Source of the DNA: Veillonellaceae bacterium
GTDB lineage: Bacteria; Bacillota; Negativicutes; Veillonellales; Veillonellaceae
Assembly (NCBI GenBank): GCA_900765165.1
Contig: CAAFQR010000133.1
Location: 1 to 9,409 of the forward strand
Reading direction: 5' to 3'
DNA: 9,409 bases
Of this stretch, positions 1-7,540 are shown piece after piece. Every line of letters starts with the position of its first letter. Positions within the stretch are counted from its first letter, which is position 1. The translations under genes and the position numbers were made by a program. Under the pieces are notes generated by a model that was given only the letters and a program-made list of their open reading frames with translations, was not told the DNA's origin and ran no database searches.

Positions 1-45
1 CCGAAAGATGCGGTTGTGTGAATCATGGTAGAGGCGTAAATCCAT
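1..45 (-). CDS. 5' end of a probable GH13 alpha-glycosidase/pullulanase gene (truncated by window edge)
   Basis: Reading leftwards from an ATG at 45-43, 15 open codons run exactly to the window edge and encode MDLRLYHDSHNRIFR. The ATG is preceded by AGAAAGG (53-59) at a 7-base spacing, and a candidate promoter lies further upstream (137-165). From memory, the 'LYHDSH...FR' opening resembles the N-terminus of GH13 alpha-glycosidases/neopullulanases of Bacillota, which act on alpha-glucans. That role would suit a gene beside a glycogen operon, as a debranching or hydrolytic enzyme. Only 15 residues are visible, so the family call is tentative. An alternative ATG at 50-48 opens another frame (MLWIYAST...) that looks less protein-like and has poorer spacing. 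The coding start is fairly secure; the function is inference. Confidence 0.5.
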   Translation of the reverse strand, partial: MDLRLYHDSHNRIFR

Positions 46-136
46 AACATTGCCTTTCTAAGTGTTGCTAGTCAAAATTCAAAATGGATATTTAAAATAG
101 AAATTTAAACAGAGTAAATTGCTTATGAGTTATACG

Positions 137-165
137 ATTATCAAGGAGTTGATGGTGTTTATCAA
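137..165 (-). promoter_or_regulatory. Candidate sigma-70-type promoter for the truncated left-edge gene
   Basis: On the minus strand, TTGATA (160-165) and GATAAT (137-142) are separated by exactly 17 bases. Each hexamer differs from consensus at one position. It lies just beyond the hairpin that follows glgA and about 90 bases before the ATG at 45. The left-edge gene therefore probably has its own transcription start near 130, besides any read-through from the glg operon. The stretch 46-130 between it and the gene is AT-rich leader. This is a motif match only, with no experimental support. Confidence 0.55.
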
Positions 166-179
166 AGAGGGCTATCCAA

Positions 180-210
180 CAGAACCCCTGCCACGGAGGC
201 AGGGGTTCTG
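180..210 (-). terminator. Perfect 13-bp hairpin after glgA, probable operon terminator
   Basis: CAGAACCCCTGCC (180-192) and GGCAGGGGTTCTG (198-210) are perfect reverse complements around a 5-base loop. The stem lies 15 bp past the glgA stop. It is GC-rich and would be very stable in RNA. On the minus strand the bases after the stem are TTGGATAGCC, so there is no proper U-run; the plus-strand exit (GGAGTATAG) lacks one too. It is placed where the operon should end, but it may terminate only partly or act as a 3' stabilising hairpin. Confidence 0.6.
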
Positions 211-225
211 GGAGTATAGAATTGG

Positions 226-471
226 TTATGCTGTAGGAGCCTTTTTAGCCCGAGACGTTTTCGACGTCTTTGTCGTACTGCGTTTAGTTGTTTTCTTTGC
301 CGCCGGCTTTTTAGCAGCCGGAGCTGGTTTTGCGGCCGGTGCCGGTTCAGCAGCCGGCGTAGCTTCTACGGCCGGCGCAGTTTCTGTGGTCGGTGTCGCT
401 TCCGGTGCTGGCGCCGTTTCGGGCGCCGGCGTTGGTTCTACAATCTTCGGTGCCGGCTCCGGTTCGTTTAC
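226..471 (-). other. Low-complexity region encoding the GlgA tail (residues 485-565)
   Basis: This 3' part of glgA encodes imperfect Pro-Ala-Glu/Thr repeats (units like APEATP, ETAPA, AAEPAP, AAKPAP) that grade into a strongly basic end containing AAKKPAAKKTTKR and roughly a dozen Lys/Arg in the last 34 residues. At the DNA level it is rich in GCCGG-like repeats, unlike the rest of the window. The charge runs from acidic to basic along the tail. The basic end resembles histone H1/AlgP-type Lys-Pro-Ala tails in composition. It stays in frame to a single stop at 226, so it is translated unless glgA carries an unseen sequencing error. Confidence 0.85.
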
Positions 472-1923
472 CGGTGCGTCAGCCGGTAAGCCGAGCACGC
501 GGCGATACAAATCGGTGTAGGCGTTAGCCGACTGATGCCAGCTGTAGTCGCTGGTCATGGCATTGCGAACCAACGGTTCCCACAAGGAGGAGTCCGCATA
601 GAAGGAGAGACCACGCTGAATGGAGAACAGCAGCTCGTGAGCGTTGAAGTTCGGGAAGCTTAAGCCATTGCCTGTGTTGGTGTGCTTATCGAAGGGGATA
701 ACCGTGTCCTTAAGACCACCGGTTTCGCGAACGATAGGCACGGAGCCGTATTTCAAGGCGATGAGCTGACTTAAACCGCATGGTTCGTAACGGCTCGGCA
801 TGATGAATAAGTCAGATGCGGCATACAGCTTGTGAGCCAGTGCTTCGTTGAAGCGAATCTGAACATTCACCTTATTCGGATAGCGCTGTGCCAATTGGCG
901 GAGGCCTTCTTCGTATTCATAATCGCCGGTGCCGATAACCACGAACTGGGCGTCATTTAAGAGAACTTCGTCCATGATGCACATGACGAGGTCTAAGCCT
1001 TTGGCTTCTACTAAGCGAGAAATCATAGCAATCATTGGTGTGTTACGCGATACGGGCAGGCCTAATTCTTCCTGCAAGGCTTTCTTGTTCAGATGCTTCT
1101 TGATTTGGAAGTCGTCTGCCGTGTAGTTCACATCGATTAACGGATCCGTTGCCGGATTGTATACGTCTTCGTCGAGACCGTTGATAATCCCAACGAGGCG
1201 GCTGCGATTATCTCGTATATACCCGTCTAAGTGTTCACCGAAGTACGGGTAGGTTATTTCATCGGCGTACGTATTACTTACCGTCGTGATGAAGTCTGCA
1301 TAGACCATGCCCGCTTTCATGAAGTTTACACAGCCGTTGCATTCCAGGTTGCCGTTGGTGAACAGGCGCTGGTCCAAGCCGATGATGTCACTCATAATTT
1401 CAGGACCGTAAATGCCTTGGTACTTCAAGTTATGAATGGTATAAATCACCTTCATGTGGCTGTAGAAGCTATCATGGTAGAAGTCTTCCTTGAGGAACAC
1501 GCCCATGAGGCCTGTGTGCCAGTCGTTGCAGTGGATAATGTCAGGCTGGAAGCCAATCTTCGGCAACATGGTGAGCACGGCGCGGCAGAAGTAAGCGAAT
1601 CGTTCGGCGTCATCGCCATAGCCGTAAAGGCCATCGCGCTTGAAGTACTGTTCATTGTCGATGAAGTACACCTTCACGCCGTTCCAATCCAGCTCTTCCA
1701 CGCCGTAGTACAACTGGCGCCACGCTAGATTTACCGTGCCGGTTGCGACCGGCTTCATTTGGTCCTTAAATGTGTCGCCAATGGCACTGTATTTCGGTAT
1801 TACCAGGCGTACATCCATGCCCTGAGCGGCCAGCTCTTTTGGCAAAGCGCCCATTACATCGGCTAATCCGCCGGTTTTGATGAACGGTACTGCTTCCGAT
1901 GCTACAAATAATACTTTTACCAT
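226..1923 (-). CDS. glgA: Glycogen synthase (ADP-glucose dependent, GT5) with a long Pro/Ala/Lys-rich C-terminal tail
   Basis: GlgA transfers glucose from ADP-glucose to the non-reducing end of alpha-1,4-glucan in the cytoplasm. The 565-residue product has a GT5 core of about 480 residues. Visible motifs are the N-terminal KTGGLADV (16-23), HCNDWHTG (131-138), SRLVEAKG (302-309, the Arg/Lys pair for nucleotide-sugar phosphates) and SRYEPCGLSQ with the expected catalytic Glu380. The core ends near LPADAP (479-484). Residues 485-565 are an extra low-complexity tail, first Pro/Ala/Glu/Thr-rich, then basic and Lys/Thr/Ser-rich. Typical bacterial GlgA, about 480 residues long, lacks this tail. The ATG start is supported by AGAGGGTG (1929-1936) at a 5-base spacing. 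It is the last operon gene, 90 bp after glgB; that gap shows no clear promoter or hairpin. Core identity is very secure; the tail's function is unknown. Confidence 0.97.
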   Translation of the reverse strand: MVKVLFVASEAVPFIKTGGLADVMGALPKELAAQGMDVRLVIPKYSAIGDTFKDQMKPVATGTVNLAWRQLYYGVEELDWNGVKVYFIDNEQYFKRDGLYGYGDDAERFAYFCRAVLTMLPKIGFQPDIIHCNDWHTGLMGVFLKEDFYHDSFYSHMKVIYTIHNLKYQGIYGPEIMSDIIGLDQRLFTNGNLECNGCVNFMKAGMVYADFITTVSNTYADEITYPYFGEHLDGYIRDNRSRLVGIINGLDEDVYNPATDPLIDVNYTADDFQIKKHLNKKALQEELGLPVSRNTPMIAMISRLVEAKGLDLVMCIMDEVLLNDAQFVVIGTGDYEYEEGLRQLAQRYPNKVNVQIRFNEALAHKLYAASDLFIMPSRYEPCGLSQLIALKYGSVPIVRETGGLKDTVIPFDKHTNTGNGLSFPNFNAHELLFSIQRGLSFYADSSLWEPLVRNAMTSDYSWHQSANAYTDLYRRVLGLPADAPVNEPEPAPKIVEPTPAPETAPAPEATPTTETAPAVEATPAAEPAPAAKPAPAAKKPAAKKTTKRSTTKTSKTSRAKKAPTA

Positions 1924-2013
1924 TCAAACACCCTCTTTGTCTCTATAAACGTATCTGTTAACTAACTCTGCTTCACTCGATTACTCTGTTGTGTTTGTCG
2001 TTGACGCTATGCC

Positions 2014-3942
2014 TTAGGTTTCCGGCGTAGCGTCCGGTGCTGTAGCGGCTTTCGCCTTACAGGTTAAGTAAATGGCAGCCAGCGGTGGCAACGTGAGGGA
2101 CAAGCTCTGGTCAAAGCCATGCATGGCGATGTCATCAGTTTTCAAATCCCCTTCGTTAAGTACATTGGAGCCACCAAAGGCGGTGCTGTCGCTGTTGAAA
2201 ATTTCTTCGTAAATACCGGCGTTAGGAATGCCGATGCGATAGTCGTGACGGACTACGGGGGTGAAATTACAAACCACCACGGTCTGGTCCCCTGTCTTAA
2301 CGTCCGTGCGGTAGAAGGCGAGCACGCTGTTGTCGCGGTCATCGCAGCTAATCCAATTAAAGCCGGACCAATCGCAATCTTCGGCCCAAAACTCCGGATG
2401 CGCTACGTAGAAGCTATTGAGCGCCCGCATGTATTCATGCATTTGGTTATGCTTTTCGTATTCCAGCAAGTGCCAATCCAAGCTGTCGTAATACTTCCAT
2501 TCGATGAACTGACCGAAGTCGCCGCCCATGAAGAGTAATTTCTTGCCCGGATGTGACATCCAGTAGCCATAGAAGGCGCGAAGACCGGCGAATTTTTGCC
2601 AATAATCGCCCGGCATTTTATCCAGCAAGGAATGCTTGCCGTGTACCACTTCGTCGTGAGACAAAGGCAGTACGAAATTTTCGGAGAACGCATAGCACAA
2701 GGAGAACGTCACTAGATTCTGGTTATCCTTACGGAATAACGGATCTAAGGACATATAGCGCAGCATGTCGTTCATCCAGCCCATGTTCCATTTGTAGTTA
2801 AAGCCAAGACCGCCGACGTCAACGGGCTTTGTCACGAGAGGCCAAGCGGACGATTCTTCGGCCATCATCAACGCGTGTGGCACTTCGGCGAATACCGCCG
2901 TGTTCAGCTTACGGATAAACTCAATGGCTTCTAGGTTTTCGCGGCCGCCGTATTTATTGGGCTGCCATTCGCCGTTCTTGTGACCATAGTCTAAGTAGAG
3001 CATGTTAGCTACGGCGTCGATGCGAAGACCGTCAATGTGGAACTGGGTTAAGAGGAAGAGCGCTCCCGAGATGAGGAAGGACTGCACTTCCGTGCGACCG
3101 TAGTCGAAATTCATAGTGTCCCATTCTTTATTTTCAGCCAAAATGGGATTGCCCGATTCATAGCAGGGCTGGCCGTCTAAATAGCGAAGACCGTGTGCAT
3201 CGCGGCAATAGTGGCCCGGTACCCAGTCAAGGATAACGCCGATGCCGTTGCGGTGACAGCAGTCTACGAGGTACATGAAATCTTCCGGCGAACCGTAGCG
3301 GCTCGTAATGGAGAAGTACCCCGTTGCCTGATAGCCCCAAGAGCCATCGAAGGGATACTCGGTAAGGGGCATGATTTCAATATGGGTGTAATGCATGTCT
3401 TTAACGTACTGCACCAGCTGGTCTGCCAGTTCGCGGTACGTTAAAGGCTCGCCGTCGGCGTTGAAACGCCAGGAACCTAAATGCACTTCATAGATGAGCA
3501 TGGGCTCCGTGTAGGAATCGTAGGCTTTGCGGCTTTCCATCCACTTCTTATCGCGCCACGTATATTTCAGCTTCGTCAGCTTCGACGCTGTGTTGGGTCG
3601 TACTTCGGACTCAAAGGCGTACGGGTCGGATTTGAGGATGGTATTGCCGTCTGCCGTTTCGATAGCGTACTTGTAAATATCTCCTTCTTGGAGACCTTCG
3701 ATGTAGGCAATCCAAATGCCGTCGCCAAACTCGGACTTCGTCATCGGATTGGCCGACGCATCCCAGTTATTGAATTCGCCTACAACGCTAACCTGGCGCG
3801 CATGAGGAGCCCAGAGGGCAAAGCGCACGCAGGATTTTCGTTTATATGAGGTGAAATGCGCCCCAAACAACCGATAGCTACTGTAATTTGTGCCTTGGTG
3901 ATACAAAAACGTACTATATTCGTCAATTGCGCTGATTCTCAA
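2014..3942 (-). CDS. glgB: 1,4-alpha-glucan branching enzyme (GH13)
   Basis: GlgB cuts alpha-1,4 chains and rejoins them as alpha-1,6 branches on glycogen. The 642-residue product has an N-terminal CBM48-like beta-sandwich (about 35-125, including RFALWAPHARQVSVVGEFNNW) and then a GH13 barrel. GH13 motifs are WGYQATGYFSITSRYG, GVILDWVPGHY, DGLRIDAVANM with nucleophile Asp309, MMAEESSAWP with the acid/base Glu in the 362-363 pair, and PLSHDEVVHGK with Asp430. The length fits the single-N-domain class. The start is TTG: AGGGGTGA (3949-3956) sits 6 bases upstream, and the next in-frame Met is past residue 60, which would delete part of the CBM48. The gene begins 18 bp after glgP. The last 16 residues (TCKAKAATAPDATPET) form a short Ala/Thr/Pro tail resembling the start of the GlgA tail. 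Confidence 0.97.
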   Translation of the reverse strand: MRISAIDEYSTFLYHQGTNYSSYRLFGAHFTSYKRKSCVRFALWAPHARQVSVVGEFNNWDASANPMTKSEFGDGIWIAYIEGLQEGDIYKYAIETADGNTILKSDPYAFESEVRPNTASKLTKLKYTWRDKKWMESRKAYDSYTEPMLIYEVHLGSWRFNADGEPLTYRELADQLVQYVKDMHYTHIEIMPLTEYPFDGSWGYQATGYFSITSRYGSPEDFMYLVDCCHRNGIGVILDWVPGHYCRDAHGLRYLDGQPCYESGNPILAENKEWDTMNFDYGRTEVQSFLISGALFLLTQFHIDGLRIDAVANMLYLDYGHKNGEWQPNKYGGRENLEAIEFIRKLNTAVFAEVPHALMMAEESSAWPLVTKPVDVGGLGFNYKWNMGWMNDMLRYMSLDPLFRKDNQNLVTFSLCYAFSENFVLPLSHDEVVHGKHSLLDKMPGDYWQKFAGLRAFYGYWMSHPGKKLLFMGGDFGQFIEWKYYDSLDWHLLEYEKHNQMHEYMRALNSFYVAHPEFWAEDCDWSGFNWISCDDRDNSVLAFYRTDVKTGDQTVVVCNFTPVVRHDYRIGIPNAGIYEEIFNSDSTAFGGSNVLNEGDLKTDDIAMHGFDQSLSLTLPPLAAIYLTCKAKAATAPDATPET

Positions 3943-3948
3943 GAGAAA

Positions 3949-3956
3949 TCACCCCT
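3949..3956 (-). promoter_or_regulatory. Ribosome binding site fixing the TTG start of glgB
   Basis: On the minus strand AGGGGTGA is followed by six bases (TTTCTC) and then TTG at 3942-3940. No ATG or GTG is as well placed, and the branching-enzyme N-terminal domain needs this upstream start. The site lies in the 18-bp gap after the glgP stop. Confidence 0.8.
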
Positions 3957-3960
3957 AATG

Positions 3961-6396
3961 TTATTTAACAATAACCGGTTTAATGTGCCAAATCTGGTCG
4001 GCGTATTCTTTAATGGTGCGGTCGCTGGAGAAATAGCCGGAGTGGGCGATGTTGATCACCGAGGAGCGCAACCACTGATCGCGGTCCTGGTAGCGGCGAG
4101 CCACTTCCATTTGCGCCTTGCAGTAAGCCGGGAAATCCTTGAGGACGAAGTATTCGTCATTGCGGTCCAGTAGCGATTCGTAGAGCATGCCGAAGTTTTC
4201 GCCGGCGCCTAAGGTGCCGTTTAAGAGGCTATCCATGATGCGGTGAATGTCCGGATTTTCGCTGTACATATTCCAAGCGGAGTAACCGCCATGGGTATAG
4301 TAATCCATAACTTCGTTGGCGCGAAGACCAAAGATAACGCAGTTATCGTCGCCTACTTCGCGGTGAATTTCGACGTTCGCACCGTCCATGGTACCTAAGG
4401 TAATGGCACCGTTCATCATGAACTTCATGTTACCCGTACCGGATGCTTCCTTGCCGGCTGTAGAAATCTGTTCGCTTACGTCGGCAGCCGGGAAGACCAG
4501 CTGACCTAAGGACACGTTGTAGTTTTCCATGAAGAGTACCTTCATGTGCTTACTTACTACAGGGTCGCTATTGACGAGGCGCGCTACGATGTTGATGAGG
4601 CGAATGGTCTGTTTTGCTTCGCCGTAGCCCGCAGCGGCTTTCCCGCCAAATAAGTAGGTGCGCGGGAACACATCCATATTCGGATTTTCTTTGATCTTAA
4701 AGTACATGTGGAGCACGTGGAAAATATCCAGGAGCTGTCGCTTGTACATGTGAATACGCTTAATCTGTACGTCGAAAATCGACATGGGGTCAATGGCGAT
4801 GTCGTACTTATCGGATAAGTACTTCGCCAAAATTTCCTTACGCGTCTGTTTGACTTGGTCTAAGGCCTGACGAACGGACGTGTCGTCGGCGTAACGGGCA
4901 AAGCGAATCAGTTGCGACGGCGTTTTATGCCAGCCAGGGCCGATGGTGTCATCTAAGAGCCCGGCCAGTTGCGGGTTCGATTGGATGAGCCAACGACGGT
5001 GCGTAATGCCGTTTGTCTTATTGGAGAAACGGGTTGGGAAGCAGCGATACAGCTGGTGCAGCGTGGAATCCTTCAAAATTTGCGAATGAATTTCTGCTAC
5101 GCCGTTAATGCTGTGACTGCCTACGACGGCTAAGTGAGCCATGTGAACCTGACCATCCCACAGAATGGCTACATTGCTGGCCATCGCTTCATCGGACGGG
5201 AAATCCTTGCGCACGTCTTGGAGGACGCGGCGGTTGATCTCTTCGATGATGAGGTAAATACGAGGCAAGAAGTCCTTGAACATGGCGATAGGCCATTTTT
5301 CCATGGCTTCCGGTAACACCGTGTGGTTCGTGTAGGCGACGGTGCGCACCGTAATTTCCCACGCATCATCCCACGGCAAGCCTTCTTCATCCATGAGGAT
5401 GCGCATCAATTCCGGTACAACGAGAGCCGGGTGCGTATCGTTGATGTGGATGGCAATGTACTGGTCCAGCTTGTAAATGTTGGAGCTAATCTTCTTCTTG
5501 TAATGGCGGATAATGGACTGCACGCCGGCGGATACCATGAAGTATTCCTGAGCCAGTCGCAATTGACGGCCTTCTTCGGTATTGTCTTCCGGATAGAGGA
5601 AATGTGAAATCAACTGCACATTGCTCTTGTAGCGGAAGGCGCGCAGGCGGTCGCCAAGACTCATTTCACAGTACATATCCTCGTGGGTGTACTCGGCACG
5701 CCACAAACGCAAGGTGTTAACCGTGTTGTTGTGGTAGCCGATGATGGGCACATCGTAAGGAATGGCGCGCACTGACGAATAGCCTTCGTGAACGCATTCC
5801 AAATGCCCCGTAATGGACGGGCGCATGTACGCCGTGCCACCGAAGCGAACGATAACGGCTTTGTCGGCCTTCTTCACTTCCCACGGGAACCCGTTGGTGA
5901 GCCATTCGTCCGGTAATTCAACCTGTTGGTTGTCGACGATACGCTGGTTGAAGAGGCCATATTGGTAGCGAATACTACAGCCGTGGCCCGGCAGGTTCAA
6001 CGCAGCGAGAGAATCGATAAAGCAGGCAGCCAAGCGGCCTAAACCGCCGTTGCCCAGGCCCGGATCCTGTTCTTCCGGGATGATGTCGTCCAAATCCCAG
6101 CCTAATTCCTTAAGACCGGCGCGGCAAACGGCTTCTGCCTGAATGCCGATGAGATTGGATTGAAGTAAACGGCCTAACAAAAATTCGATAGAAAAATAAT
6201 AGACTTGCTTTGCTTTTTCGCGGTCGTAGCGTTCATTGGTACGAATCCAATTTTCGCTGACGGAGTCGCGAACCATATGAGCAATGGTTTGATACACCTC
6301 TAAGGGCGTCAACTCACTTAATTCTTTTTCAAACAGAATATGCGCTTTTTCAGTAAATACAGACTTGAAAGTTTTTTTATCCTTCCACGTATTCAC
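3961..6396 (-). CDS. glgP: Glycogen/maltodextrin phosphorylase (GT35, PLP-dependent)
   Basis: GlgP phosphorolyses terminal alpha-1,4 glucose units of glycogen or maltodextrin to glucose-1-phosphate in the cytoplasm. The 811-residue product has the usual bacterial length with no extra domain. Signatures are YYFSIEFLLGR (66-76), GNGGLGRLAACFIDS (115-129), YQYGLFNQ, HINDTHPAL, DVQIKRIHMYKRQLL, and the cofactor motif EASGTGNMK, where Lys658 should form the Schiff base with pyridoxal phosphate, followed by NGAITLGTMDGANVEI. The start is GTG at 6396; the out-of-frame ATG at 6403 cannot be used. It sits between glgD (26 bp) and glgB (18 bp), so synthesis and breakdown are transcribed together. No clear sign of the long mammalian-type regulatory N-terminus is seen. 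Sequence alone does not separate glycogen from maltodextrin preference; the operon favours glycogen. Confidence 0.97.
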   Translation of the reverse strand: MNTWKDKKTFKSVFTEKAHILFEKELSELTPLEVYQTIAHMVRDSVSENWIRTNERYDREKAKQVYYFSIEFLLGRLLQSNLIGIQAEAVCRAGLKELGWDLDDIIPEEQDPGLGNGGLGRLAACFIDSLAALNLPGHGCSIRYQYGLFNQRIVDNQQVELPDEWLTNGFPWEVKKADKAVIVRFGGTAYMRPSITGHLECVHEGYSSVRAIPYDVPIIGYHNNTVNTLRLWRAEYTHEDMYCEMSLGDRLRAFRYKSNVQLISHFLYPEDNTEEGRQLRLAQEYFMVSAGVQSIIRHYKKKISSNIYKLDQYIAIHINDTHPALVVPELMRILMDEEGLPWDDAWEITVRTVAYTNHTVLPEAMEKWPIAMFKDFLPRIYLIIEEINRRVLQDVRKDFPSDEAMASNVAILWDGQVHMAHLAVVGSHSINGVAEIHSQILKDSTLHQLYRCFPTRFSNKTNGITHRRWLIQSNPQLAGLLDDTIGPGWHKTPSQLIRFARYADDTSVRQALDQVKQTRKEILAKYLSDKYDIAIDPMSIFDVQIKRIHMYKRQLLDIFHVLHMYFKIKENPNMDVFPRTYLFGGKAAAGYGEAKQTIRLINIVARLVNSDPVVSKHMKVLFMENYNVSLGQLVFPAADVSEQISTAGKEASGTGNMKFMMNGAITLGTMDGANVEIHREVGDDNCVIFGLRANEVMDYYTHGGYSAWNMYSENPDIHRIMDSLLNGTLGAGENFGMLYESLLDRNDEYFVLKDFPAYCKAQMEVARRYQDRDQWLRSSVINIAHSGYFSSDRTIKEYADQIWHIKPVIVK

Positions 6397-6402
6397 AGGC
6401 CA

Positions 6403-6411
6403 TCACCTCCT
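6403..6411 (-). promoter_or_regulatory. Strong ribosome binding site fixing the GTG start of glgP
   Basis: On the minus strand AGGAGGTGA is followed by TGGCCT and then GTG at 6396-6394, a 6-base spacing. It nearly fully complements the 3' end of 16S rRNA and lies in the 26-bp glgD-glgP gap. The nearby ATG (6403-6401) overlaps the site and is out of frame with the phosphorylase. Confidence 0.85.
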
Positions 6412-6422
6412 ATATGACGGTG

Positions 6423-7538
6423 TTAAAGGACGGAGCATTTGCGGATACAAAGCGGTGCGTCCGCAGTGCCGGACAGAACGGCATCAGGTTGTATAATCGT
6501 GTCTTTATCGCAAATTACATTATCGAGACAAGCATCGTCACCGATTACGGAGTGTTGCATGATGATGCTGTTGCGCACGACGGCGTTTTTGCCGATGCGC
6601 ACCTTACGGAAGATGATGGAGTTTTCAACATGGCCTTCGATAACGCAGCCATTGGCGATGATGGAATTCTTCACGAGGGATTCTTCCATGTATTTCGACG
6701 GCGCTTCATCTTTAATCTTCGTGTAAATATGGCGCTGGTCCTGGAAGAACAAGTCGCGCCACACATCAAGCTTCAGTAAGTCCATATTGGCGCGGTAGTA
6801 CGAGCCAAGGGAATCGATAGTACGAGCGTAGCCGGTGAAATTATACCCAAACACGCGGAGGCGGTCGACGTTTTTGATGATAACGTCGGTCATGAAGCTG
6901 TTGTACCCTCTGGCGAAGGCACGGCGCACAGCGTGCTGGTAAATATTGGTGTCAATGAGCATTTGGCGATGATAGTATTTGTCGCCAACCTGAAGGCCAT
7001 TTTGGAGCGTAATGCCCGTGATGCGGTCCTTGTCGTCCGTGGTGAGCACAAAGCCATCACGGCTGGACGGGTTTTTCATTTCAGAGTACACCAAGGTAAC
7101 GTCTGCATTGTTGCGTCGATGGAAATGCAACACGCGGTCGAAGTCGATATTTTCAACCATCGTAGCATTGCTGATGAGAATGTATGGGCTCAAACCGCGC
7201 TGCACGAAACGCAAATTCTTGTAGAACGTCGTAATGTCACCGGTCGGCGGATTTAAAATATCCTGCACGTCAAGAGGCAAGTAAAATAACCCATCGCCCT
7301 TGTGAGCCAACCCCCATTCCTTACCGGAACGGATGTGGTCCAACATCGAGCGGGATTGATGCGATAACAGCAGGCCCACATTGTTGATGCCTGCATTGAC
7401 CATATTAGACAGCGTAAAGTCGATAAGGCGATATTTACCACCGATAGGCATTGTAGCCAACGGTCTTGTTTCATTTAAATCCGGTAATACGCGGCTGTCC
7501 TGTAAATTAATGAGACCCAGCATTTGTTGGTTAGCCAT
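6423..7538 (-). CDS. glgD: GlgD, non-catalytic-looking paralogue of ADP-glucose pyrophosphorylase
   Basis: The 371-residue product has the GlgC fold: a nucleotidyltransferase domain containing PIGGKYRLIDFTLSN (31-45), then left-handed beta-helix hexapeptide repeats near the C-terminus (NSIIANGCVIEGHVENSII, IGKNAVVRNSIIMQHSVIG). The active-site motifs are gone. The N-terminal loop reads INLQDSRVLPD instead of GGKGSRL, SGDHIY has become SNATMV (123-128) so the metal-binding Asp is lost, and YWKDVGT has become GYARTID (236-242). In Bacillota, GlgD is known to associate with GlgC and change its activity and allosteric behaviour, while having little or no activity itself. The ATG start has GGGAGAGGAA (7544-7553), which overlaps the end of glgC, and only 2 bp separate the genes. 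That coupling suggests matched synthesis of the two subunits. Confidence 0.95.
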   Translation of the reverse strand: MANQQMLGLINLQDSRVLPDLNETRPLATMPIGGKYRLIDFTLSNMVNAGINNVGLLLSHQSRSMLDHIRSGKEWGLAHKGDGLFYLPLDVQDILNPPTGDITTFYKNLRFVQRGLSPYILISNATMVENIDFDRVLHFHRRNNADVTLVYSEMKNPSSRDGFVLTTDDKDRITGITLQNGLQVGDKYYHRQMLIDTNIYQHAVRRAFARGYNSFMTDVIIKNVDRLRVFGYNFTGYARTIDSLGSYYRANMDLLKLDVWRDLFFQDQRHIYTKIKDEAPSKYMEESLVKNSIIANGCVIEGHVENSIIFRKVRIGKNAVVRNSIIMQHSVIGDDACLDNVICDKDTIIQPDAVLSGTADAPLCIRKCSVL

Positions 7539-7540
7539 GA

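Noticed and set aside
119..520. Plus-strand open frame of 133 codons rich in Gly/Ala
   Set aside because: It is the antisense shadow of the repetitive 3' end of glgA; its Gly/Ala-rich repeats simply mirror the Pro/Ala codons on the other strand.
1924..2013. Possible separate promoter for glgA in the 90-bp gap after glgB
   Set aside because: A TATAGA-like -10 is present, but no acceptable -35 lies 16-18 bases upstream, and no hairpin interrupts the operon there.
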